Of a DNA stretch of 15,176 nt, positions 7,247-14,000 are shown piece after piece. Positions within the stretch are counted from its first letter, which is position 1, and the number at the start of each line of letters is the position of its first letter. Position numbers and translations under genes: made by a program. Origin of the DNA: JBCAWW01 sp039024315 (GTDB taxonomy: Bacteria; Bacteroidota; Bacteroidia; J057); the NCBI GenBank assembly GCA_039024315.1, contig JBCCQN010000196.1, positions 1 through 15,176 of the forward strand. The letters run 5' to 3'. The notes beneath the pieces are model-generated. The model saw nothing but the letters and a program-made list of their open reading frames with translations, was not told the DNA's origin and searched no databases.

Positions 7247-8605
7247 CTAGTCTTCAAACAAACTTGCTGGGTCTATATGCTTGCCATTGAGCTTCACCTC
7301 ATAGTGCAGGTGTGGCGCCGTTGACAAACCCGAATTGCCCGAATAAGCTATGATATCCCCTTGTTTTACCGCTTGCCCTGCTTGGACGGCCACTTTGGAT
7401 AGTTGAGCATAGCGCGTTACATAACCATTGCCGTGGTCGAGGCTTACCCATATGCCATAGCCCTTAGGCATATTGCCCGTTTTGAGGATGGTACCACTAC
7501 CAGCAGCTTTGATAGGAGTGCCGATAGGAGCATGGAAATCTGTACCAGTGTGTTTCATTTTGACCTTTTTGATAGGGTGCATACGCATGCCAAAGCCAGA
7601 AGTGATTTTCCCGTCTACAGGACGTAGGGTCGGAATATGGCTATCTTCATTCGCTACTAGCATTGGGCTAAAGGCGCTCACCATGGGGTCAAGTATAGGT
7701 ACCCCTTCTGCCATGGCCGGTGCATGGCTCATTTTGAATGCGCTCAGGCTCACAAGCATGCTCAGCAAAGGCAGAGAAAGCAGGTAGCGACTCCATCGAG
7801 GAGGATGCGAAATTTGGTTCTGTTTCAACATTTTGATTCTTAAGGTTAATGGATGTGAATGAAAAGCGGCAAAGGGTAAGTGCTGGGCCCTCTGCTGCAG
7901 ACGTAATAATAATCTAGTGTATCCTAAGAAGTCAGTGGGCTCAGGAGCCGCGATCTGATCGGCTTGAAATTCGTGTATGTTTTGCGCGGACAAAATCAGC
8001 TTTTGAGCCAAGGGATTACACCAGGCGATGAGCTTGAACAAATGCAGGAAAAGTAAATCCCAACTATGCCCTAGTCTGGCGTGTACCTGCTCATGTGCGA
8101 CAAGATATTGGCGTTCCACTGCAGGCAGGCTGTGATAGTCTTGGCCGAGATAAATTTTGTGGAAAAAGGTGCAGCTAAACGCGAGTTCTGGACTCAGGTA
8201 GATGCTATTTTGTAGCTTTTGTTGCCCTTCTTGGCGACATAAAATCCGGTAAGCAGCTAGCCACGTACGTGCAATTTTGAACAGTTGCCCAAGCATCCCT
8301 AAAGCATAGAGGCCAAGGATGAGCTGCTTCCAGTTTGTGAGCGCTTTCTTTTGGGGGGAGACTCCTTCGGAGAACGCTAGACTCTCCTCGATGGGTTCCC
8401 AATAATCATGCGTCCATTGTTGAATTTCATCTTCTATGCCCGCGGGTACCTTCCATTCTAGCAGTGGAATCAGTAGGCAAAAGACGGGGATACTCAGCAA
8501 AAACAGCCGATTTAGCCTAAAGTTGGGGAGACTTGCGAGTTTGAAATGATATAAGCCATAGAGTCCCGCCAAACATAGATGCAAAAAAACTAAGTAATAG
8601 ATCAT
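7247..8605 (-). CDS. M56 (BlaR1-like) membrane protease with C-terminal M23/LytM domain, copy B; M23 site altered
   Basis: A 452-residue tandem paralogue of copy A with the same order of parts: membrane helices at about 2-20, 33-50, 93-112 and 271-289; an M56 site with HEQVH at 171-175 and the Glu of HEFQAD at 212; and an M23 domain at 330-452. The M23 motif HTGTD (H352, D356) and PHLHYE (H432, H434) are kept, but the usual YAHL motif reads YAQL, with Gln at 401, where copy A has His. By motif position this is the site of the second catalytic His of LytM-type enzymes. Its ATG overlaps the BlaI stop in an ATGA arrangement, so the two are probably translationally coupled. The M23 domain may bind cell wall with reduced or no hydrolysis; the M56 site looks active. 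Confidence 0.92.
   Translation of the reverse strand: MIYYLVFLHLCLAGLYGLYHFKLASLPNFRLNRLFLLSIPVFCLLIPLLEWKVPAGIEDEIQQWTHDYWEPIEESLAFSEGVSPQKKALTNWKQLILGLYALGMLGQLFKIARTWLAAYRILCRQEGQQKLQNSIYLSPELAFSCTFFHKIYLGQDYHSLPAVERQYLVAHEQVHARLGHSWDLLFLHLFKLIAWCNPLAQKLILSAQNIHEFQADQIAAPEPTDFLGYTRLLLRLQQRAQHLPFAAFHSHPLTLRIKMLKQNQISHPPRWSRYLLSLPLLSMLVSLSAFKMSHAPAMAEGVPILDPMVSAFSPMLVANEDSHIPTLRPVDGKITSGFGMRMHPIKKVKMKHTGTDFHAPIGTPIKAAGSGTILKTGNMPKGYGIWVSLDHGNGYVTRYAQLSKVAVQAGQAVKQGDIIAYSGNSGLSTAPHLHYEVKLNGKHIDPASLFED
8362..8377 (-). repeat. GCGTT mini-hairpin, GAA loop
   Basis: On the minus strand: GCGTT, stem CTCC, loop GAA, stem GGAG. Sense within M56-M23 copy B, read as A-F-S-E-G. Confidence 0.75.
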
Positions 8606-8970
8606 GATTCCGGCTCCTCTTCTTCTATCATTTTTTGGATCTCACTGAGCTGCTCAGGGCTTAAGGCCTGTTCTTGCACCATGAAGGAAACCACTTCTTT
8701 GTAGGAACCCTCAAAATAGTCGCTGATCATGCGATCAAACGCCAGTTTTTTGTACGCCATTTTGGTTACGATAGGAAAGTACTCATGCGTACGGCCATAA
8801 GCTTTGTGTCCGACATAAGCTTTGTCCTCCAGCTTGCGGATGATAGAAGAAACGGTCGAATGTGGAGGTTTGGGATCATCAAAATCCTCTAATAGCTCAG
8901 ACACCAGCGCCTTTTTTCTTTTCCAAAGTAGCTGCATGAGCTGCTCTTCTTTGGCGGTTAATTGTTCCAT
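8602..8970 (-). CDS. blaI-like: BlaI/MecI/CopY-family transcriptional repressor
   Basis: A 122-residue protein from the ATG at 8970. A GTG two codons upstream (8976) is possible but less likely, since family members usually begin a few residues before the LTxxEExxM helix, as here (MEQLTAKEEQLMQLLW). The N-terminal winged helix (about 1-80) includes VSELLEDF and the recognition helix HSTVSSIIRKLEDK, followed by a wing with the GRTHEYFPI strand. A C-terminal dimerisation helix follows (about 85-120, FEGSYKEVVSFMV). The family represses its own operon until the M56 partner cleaves it. It is first in a three-gene cassette and overlaps the next gene by 4 bases. Upstream lie CGTTA-containing repeats that are candidate operators. 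No beta-lactamase gene lies in the window. Confidence 0.93.
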   Translation of the reverse strand: MEQLTAKEEQLMQLLWKRKKALVSELLEDFDDPKPPHSTVSSIIRKLEDKAYVGHKAYGRTHEYFPIVTKMAYKKLAFDRMISDYFEGSYKEVVSFMVQEQALSPEQLSEIQKMIEEEEPES

Positions 8971-9003
8971 GTCCACAATCTATAGCGAAAATATTAATTA
9001 TGC

Positions 9004-9056
9004 AACGAAAATTTCGTTATGAGTTGAAAAAATCGTTATGATTGGAAACGTTAACA
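9004..9056. promoter_or_regulatory. Candidate BlaI-type operator cluster
   Basis: A perfect 7-bp inverted repeat with a one-base centre, AACGAAA-A-TTTCGTT (9004-9018), overlaps CGTTATGA (9015-9022). The same octamer recurs at 9034-9041, inside AATCGTTATGATT, and CGTTAACA lies at 9049-9056. A further CGTTAAGA is at 9124-9131. All lie 30-160 bases upstream of the repressor start. The family is known to bind short dyads upstream of its own operon; assignment to this repressor is inference. Confidence 0.5.
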
Positions 9057-9217
9057 AAATTTTATGCTCTTAGCTGCTATATAAGGCCTTCTGCCTCAAT
9101 CATTAATGTGATTGTTAAAATATCGTTAAGATTGCCTGATCTCTACAACTCCCCCCTAACAATTGCGTACATTAGATCAGAGTAATAGTAGTTTGTTAGT
9201 TTGTCAAAAGATGCTTC

Positions 9218-9249
9218 TCAGGCGCCCACCCCGGGCGCCTGAAGTATTT
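9218..9249 (+). terminator. Orphan terminator-like hairpin
   Basis: A perfect 10-bp GC-rich stem (9218-9227 with 9233-9242) and a 5-base loop are followed by AGTATTTTT on the plus strand. No gene ends upstream on this strand, so it would end either an unannotated short transcript or a leader of the marR-like gene. Confidence 0.55.
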
Positions 9250-9271
9250 TTGGGGGATGAGGATTTATTTC

Positions 9272-9287
9272 CTGCTGCGCAGAACGC
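9272..9287 (-). repeat. GCGTT mini-hairpin, GCA loop, intergenic
   Basis: On the minus strand: GCGTT, stem CTGC, loop GCA, stem GCAG. The 16 bases are identical to the copy at 11060-11075. This is the only perfect copy outside a gene. Confidence 0.75.
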
Positions 9288-9313
9288 TTATCTCAATTAT
9301 TTTTTAATAAATT

Positions 9314-9344
9314 TTGGAAATTAATTGATATATCAATAGATTTG
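9314..9344 (+). promoter_or_regulatory. Promoter and operator of the marR-like gene
   Basis: TTG at 9314-9316 is followed after 20 bases by TAGATTTG (9337-9344), an exact match to the Bacteroidota TAnnTTTG element. The spacer is almost filled by the perfect 14-base palindrome ATTGATATATCAAT (9324-9337). A bound regulator would cover the promoter, the arrangement expected for autorepression by a MarR protein. Confidence 0.72.
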
Positions 9345-9348
9345 TGTC

Positions 9349-9807
9349 GTGCAAGATAAAAAGCTACAAGACGTCATCTACTTTTGGATACACAGAGCGA
9401 ATAGTCGCTCCAAGGATTACTCCAAAAAAGTAATCAAGGAAGCAGGCATTGATATCACCGTGGATCAATGGGTGCTACTCAAGCAGATAGGGGAGAGGCC
9501 TGGCTTGAGTCAAGTGGAGCTTGCAAACGCGACTTTTAAGGATCCCGCAGCGATCCTACGGATCGTACAGATCTTGCTCCGTAAGGAATTGGTTAAGCGT
9601 TCGGCAAGGCCGGATGACAAAAGGACCAATGAGCTCTTTTTGACTGAGCAAGGCCAAACACTCGTCAATCGTCTTATTCCTCTGATTCAAGGCGTAAGAG
9701 CCGTAGGCCTAGAGGGACTGAGCGCCGAAGATGCCGAATCCATCAAAAAATGGATGAAAAAGATCTTCCAAAACTTTGATCAAAAAATAGAGGAAGCAGT
9801 TAGGTAA
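9349..9807 (+). CDS. MarR-family transcriptional regulator
   Basis: A 152-residue protein read from GTG at 9349; no ATG precedes the DNA-binding domain. The N-terminal helix (LQDVIYFWIHRANS) and C-terminal helices (SAEDAESIKKWMKKIF, QKIEEAV) form the dimerisation part. The winged helix lies at about 40-105: GLSQVELANAT, the recognition helix DPAAILRIVQILLRKE, and the wing RPDDKRTNELFLTEQG, which carries the family's DD(K/R)R signature. The GTG lies only 4 bases past the -7 element, so the transcript would be nearly leaderless. The same palindrome is found before this gene and before the next one, so it probably represses itself and the NTF2-like gene in response to an unknown ligand. Confidence 0.93.
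   Translation: MQDKKLQDVIYFWIHRANSRSKDYSKKVIKEAGIDITVDQWVLLKQIGERPGLSQVELANATFKDPAAILRIVQILLRKELVKRSARPDDKRTNELFLTEQGQTLVNRLIPLIQGVRAVGLEGLSAEDAESIKKWMKKIFQNFDQKIEEAVR
9597..9612 (+). repeat. GCGTT mini-hairpin, AAG loop
   Basis: GCGTT, stem CGGC, loop AAG, stem GCCG. The lead and a perfect C-G-closed stem are kept but the loop is not GNA. Sense within the marR-like gene, read as R-S-A-R-P in the wing. Confidence 0.55.
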
Positions 9808-9824
9808 GGGCAGAGAAGCAAGTA

Positions 9825-9842
9825 TCCCGAAAGCTTTCGGGA
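9825..9842. repeat. 18-base perfect palindrome after the marR-like gene
   Basis: TCCCGAAAGCTTTCGGGA, starting 18 bases past the marR stop. It can fold as a 7-bp stem with an AGCT loop but has no T-run after it. From memory, palindromes of the form CCCGAnAGCTnTCGGG are frequent between Bacteroidota genes; it may be such an element or a weak terminator. Confidence 0.6.
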
Positions 9843-9950
9843 GTATGCAGTACAGAAAAAGAGTTCTAGATGAACCGCATAGCTCAATTTTTCTCGGTCT
9901 TCATATTGAATACTATGGTCTCAGTACTTAAAATTTTTTTAAATAAATAA

Positions 9951-9962
9951 TTGATATATCAA
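9951..9962. promoter_or_regulatory. Second copy of the TTGATATATCAA operator
   Basis: This perfect 12-base palindrome is identical to the core at 9325-9336; the shared stretch TAATTGATATATCAA is 15 bases. It lies 18 bases before the ATG of the NTF2-like gene. No good -7 element follows it; a poor candidate (TTG at 9906, TAAAATTT near 9929) lies upstream, so the site may act as a roadblock in the leader. Confidence 0.7.
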
Positions 9963-9980
9963 CTAATTAAACACCCAATA

Positions 9981-10427
9981 ATGATGAAATTCACTGTAAT
10001 CACGGCTCTGTTGAGCCTCGCCATGGGAATAAGCTTGATGAGTTTTACCCAAACCGAAACGAAAACTGAAAAAGCCATTCGTAAAGTGCTGGAAACTTTT
10101 GTCAAAGGAGGTGATAAGCAAGACGTGGCTATGCTCGAGGGAGTATTGCATGACTCCTATCGCGTAGTATGGAATGACCAAGCCTCTGGTGCAGTCAAAG
10201 TCTTAGATCGCACCACTTATCTTAGCTTTATTGAGCAGAAGAAATTTGGTGGCGATACGCGGACCTTAGAGATTGAATCTATTGCTGTGCAAAATGAAGC
10301 GAATGCTTCAGTTAAGGTCTTTTTAGATGGTAAGGCCGCCGATTTTAGAGGATTGATTAGCCTAATCAAAATCGATGGTAAATGGCAATTGGTGCAGGAC
10401 TTGACCTTGATGGAAGTCGCTAAATAA
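9981..10427 (+). CDS. Secreted NTF2-like (lumazine-binding-like / SnoaL-like) protein
   Basis: A 148-residue protein from the ATG at 9981 (a second ATG follows directly at 9984). An in-frame TTG at 9951 lies inside the operator palindrome and would spoil the signal peptide, so it was rejected. Residues 1-22 look like a signal peptide (FTVITALLSLAMGISLMSF). The rest follows the NTF2-like plan: a first helix EKAIRKVLETFVKGGDKQDVAMLEGVLHDSYRVVW, then RTTYLSFIEQKKFG, and strands TLEIESIAVQNEANASVKVFL and GLISLIKIDGKWQLVQDL. The family is a versatile small fold used by enzymes and binding proteins, so no reaction can be named. It is probably controlled by the MarR protein upstream. Confidence 0.82.
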   Translation: MMKFTVITALLSLAMGISLMSFTQTETKTEKAIRKVLETFVKGGDKQDVAMLEGVLHDSYRVVWNDQASGAVKVLDRTTYLSFIEQKKFGGDTRTLEIESIAVQNEANASVKVFLDGKAADFRGLISLIKIDGKWQLVQDLTLMEVAK

Positions 10428-10495
10428 AGCGAAGCACGCAGCTAAAGCGACACATAGCAATTCTTCATTTAGTCTGGCTCGTATTTGTTCCATTT

Positions 10496-10535
10496 AAATC
10501 CCCTTGGAGTACATTTGCTCTCCGAGGGGATTTTT
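10496..10535 (+). terminator. Rho-independent terminator after the NTF2-like gene
   Basis: A 14-bp stem with one G-U type pair (10496-10509 with 10520-10533), a 10-base loop, and a run of five T. It lies between convergent genes and may also serve the minus-strand DUF1801 gene. The rest of 10428-10579 shows nothing further. Confidence 0.85.
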
Positions 10536-10579
10536 GATAAAACCAGCGAGTAGCTAATGAATGTTCATTCACAAATGGA

Positions 10580-11017
10580 TCATTTATGACAAGAACACTC
10601 GTGATGCTCGTTCAGATAGTCGATCGATTCCTCGCATAGCTGTTTCAATACAGAGATATTGATATCGGCCAATTTCTTGACGTAGATACAGGCCTTTCCC
10701 ATTTTGAACTTACCAAACTCCTCCAGTAAAGCGCGGCTTTTTTCGGTATCAGAAAAAACGTAGAGTGAAAATTGGGCCTTTCGAGGAGAAAAGCCCAGCA
10801 TAGGCGCATCACCTTCATGCCCGCTGGCATATTTATAATGATAGCTACCAAAACCAATAATCGTAGGGCCCCACATCTTGGGTTTGGAGCCTGACCACTC
10901 CTGCATAAGTTCAATAAGACGAAAGCTGTCCTCCCGCTTCCAATCTTGCTCTACATAGGAATTGACGAAGTCCGTGACATTGACTTCGGTCTCGACGGTT
11001 TTATTCTTTTTTGCCAT
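10580..11017 (-). CDS. DUF1801 domain-containing protein
   Basis: A 145-residue cytosolic protein. Residues 27-130 carry the family's typical pattern: DSFRLIELMQEWSGSKPKMWG, then PTIIGFGSYHYKYASGHEGD, GFSPRKAQFSLYVF and GKACIYVKKLADIN. The fold is related to the YdhG/frataxin-like group; the biochemical role of most members is unknown. The C-terminus is unusual in having EHHECSCHK, a His/Cys cluster that could bind a metal. It begins 12 bases after the stop of the large protease on the same strand, so the two may be co-transcribed, without an evident functional link. Confidence 0.88.
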   Translation of the reverse strand: MAKKNKTVETEVNVTDFVNSYVEQDWKREDSFRLIELMQEWSGSKPKMWGPTIIGFGSYHYKYASGHEGDAPMLGFSPRKAQFSLYVFSDTEKSRALLEEFGKFKMGKACIYVKKLADINISVLKQLCEESIDYLNEHHECSCHK

Positions 11018-11029
11018 GGACTTAAGTTA

Positions 11030-14000
11030 TCAATTTACCTGTAGCTTTCCGACTAGGGACTGCTGCGCAGAACGCATCCTCACGATGTAAAAACCACTGG
11101 CCCAATCTCCTACGTCCAAAGCATGGAAGTAAGGACCTCCTCTCCCTATTTCGCCCAAGGACTCGTCCCATACGCGCCTACCACTGACATCAAATATCTC
11201 AAGCCGAAAGTCGTCTGCTTGCAGTGGGCGCAGGCTAAACACCACCTGATCGTCGGCAGGATTGGGATATATCTCTAAAAATGATTGTACTCGGGTGATA
11301 TTAATGCTCTGGGTGATAAAATCTGAGCAGCCTCCATACCAAATCTGGAATCCCACTTCGTAGCTGCCTTGTTCTGCAAAGAGGTGAGTAGGATTTATCT
11401 CAGTGCTATAGGTTCCGTCTCCAAAATCCCATAATACCCGATCATAAGGTTTACTGAGGTTTTCAAATTTGAGTAAGTTTTGATTTTGTTGGTAGCTAAA
11501 ATCGGCAAATAGATCTAGTTGCAAACCTCGGTTGATTGTGATCGGGACGCGCTCACTCCAGCAGGAAGCCGGACGTACTTGCCAATTGAAAAAGGGAATA
11601 AAACCAGGGCTTGAGGCGCTGTCTATTTGTATAAGGCCTTCAATTTCGTAGGGGAAACTTAGCGCTTGATCCTGTACTCGAATATGAGGCGAATTGCCTC
11701 GCATGGTATAATTACCAGCTGGCAAGAGCCAATTGACTGCAATCCGTTGGCGACCAGCAGGGATGCTATCACTAAAGGCAGCCTGCAGACCTGGAATATC
11801 CTCTACCAAAAAGGCTACTGCCCATTCAGCAGAATCAGCCATGACCTCAAAAGATTCAAATATGACGGGTTCATGTACCGTAAAATGAATTGCCGAAAAA
11901 TTATTTTGAGGCCAAGGATAAAGAGAGCTTTCATCCAATTGAGGGCCAAAGGTCTGGGAAGCTTGTACGTCTTCACGTTCTACGTAATAACGAGTATTGC
12001 CATAGATGATCGGTGTCTCAAAGGTTTCTCCTTGATAGATCAAATCATGCGCCCAATTGTACCAGTTGACGGTATAGCCTTCTGAGGGGACAAAAAAGCG
12101 AAAGCGTTCTGGGCCACAACGGGTGGTATCGATTGGGTTAGGGGAGGGGACGGCAGTTTTTGCCCCAATCTGAGCGGGTGGGCTTTGGCAAAAGGTCCCT
12201 ATCTCCCAACCATAAATATGGTTATAGAAGTCCCCTTGGCTACTATTGAGTCCAAATAGTCCCGGTAGATTGTAATCTTGCTTTACTGGCCCCGGTATTA
12301 CCACCAAGTGCTTTGATCTAACACTGACCAAATAGTTCCAACCTGGCTCATAAAATTGATCTAGTTGGAGGGTGTTTTCTCCTACTTCCCCCGCGAAGGC
12401 CCATTTTATGGAACGGCTACGATCGGGGTAAAATATCTCAACCTCAATTTCGCCCGCTTCTGCGAGCATGACCTTAAATGACTTGAGTTGAATCAATTGT
12501 TCATTAAAAAAGTATTGGCCGTGAGCATAATCTCTGATTTCAGGAACGGAGTCTTGATTGAGCTCGGGATATACCTGATAGCTCTGCTTGGGCACTAGCT
12601 GATGAGCCGAGTAAGTTGTCGAACGCATGAAGTCAGATAAATATAAGCGTTCGCCGAAGGCGACCAAACGCGCCGAATCATCATACCATACTACTTGACC
12701 GGCTGCTTCTGCTACCCATTCTAACTCCTCGCCGCAGATGGCTAGTGAAACGACATTTATAGGATATGGTGCTTCCGGCGGGCTTTGTACGCTGATAGGC
12801 TTATTTAGCGTTTTGTTATCCGTCCCACATTCTCCACTGAGGGAGAGAGAGACGGTGTATTGTCCCGGAGTTTCATAGGCATGTGAAGGTGAATATTCCT
12901 CGCTCGAATTGCCGTCGCCAAAATCCCAGACAAAAGCATTGCCATGTTTGCTCAGATTGGTGAATTGTAGCTCTAAGGGATAGCTGCACAAAATAGAATC
13001 TGAATAGGTGAAATTAGCTTCTGGGCTAGGGGCGGAGAAAGCTTCTCCTACCCCGACGGCATGCCACGCATTGATGACTTGCTCGCTTTCGGCTGAGCAG
13101 GCACCATACAAATCAGTGGCAGCTTGTAAGCTATACAAACGTGCTTCTTCGTAAGTGGTGCTCGGATGGAGGTAATAAAACAAGGAGCGGAAAGCGATCT
13201 GGGCGGGCTTTTCAAAGCCAAGTCCTTCTACGCTGTAAGCACTGCCAAAATCATTGTTGCCACTGCCGCCTTCGCTCAAGAGATAAAACCAATGGTTTTG
13301 GACGCTACTATTGGTATGCACCCGCTCAAAGGAATCCCAAAAATTGCCGAAATAAGTATTGGGGTGGCCAAAATCATTGGGCTGCAGCATGCTGCGGATC
13401 GGGAAGTTAGCCTCTGCACCAATAATCCAGTCAAAAGTCTCGGGCTTAGACCAATGCTGGACAATTTTGCCCATGATATCGGAATAGGATTCGTTGAGCG
13501 CACCAGACTCGGAGGCATAAATCAAGCCAGCGGTAAACTGGGTAAGGCCATGCGCTACTTCATGAGCGACAATATCAATCGAAACGAGAGGATTGACCTG
13601 TCCACCTAGGCTGTCCCCGTCGCCATAATACATGGCCTGACCATCCCAAAAAGCATTGCGGAAGTTAAGGCCTACATGCACATGACTCACCAAAGGATAG
13701 CCCTGATCATCGAGACTGTAGCGTCCTAAAATTTGCTGGATATATTCATAGGTCTGAGCGGTGCCCCAATGTGCATCAGTAGCAAACTGGTCTCGATTGC
13801 TATTGATGTTGTCCCAAGTGTTGTCGTCATCTGTAAAAGGTGCAACATCTAACCACCAATAATAGCGTCTCGCAGCATCTAGGGTATAAATCCCTTGACC
13901 ACGGCTGAGATCTATCAAACTAAAGCGGTCGCCATTGTAGCGGGTAGTGATCTTGCGGGTGCCGCTATAAGAAGTAGCGGCAATGCCGATGGAGTCTGTG

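Larger units (their letters stand above)
8977..9348. other. Regulatory intergenic region between divergent blaI-like and marR-like genes
   Basis: These 372 bases hold the CGTTA repeats, a GC-rich hairpin at 9218-9242, one mini-hairpin at 9272-9287, and the MarR operator and promoter at 9314-9344. A 37-codon frame at 9211-9324 runs through both hairpins and was not accepted as a gene. An inverted repeat CTGATCT/AGATCAG (9136-9142 and 9174-9180) flanks 31 bases and has no clear meaning. Confidence 0.6.

Noticed and set aside
8724..8742. On the minus strand GCGTT followed by TGATC-GCAT-GATCA
   Set aside because: The loop is four bases and the stem is not closed by C(GNA)G in the same way; kept out of the count.
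9211..9324. A 37-codon frame starting at ATG 9211
   Set aside because: It runs through the terminator-like hairpin and the mini-hairpin and resembles no known protein; likely chance.
10290..10310. TGAAGC-GAAT-GCTTCA hairpin in the NTF2-like gene
   Set aside because: No GCGTT lead and a four-base loop; a single chance hairpin is likely.
13166..13609. A 147-codon plus-strand frame
   Set aside because: It lies opposite the catalytic domain of the M4 protease, whose motifs are in the other strand.
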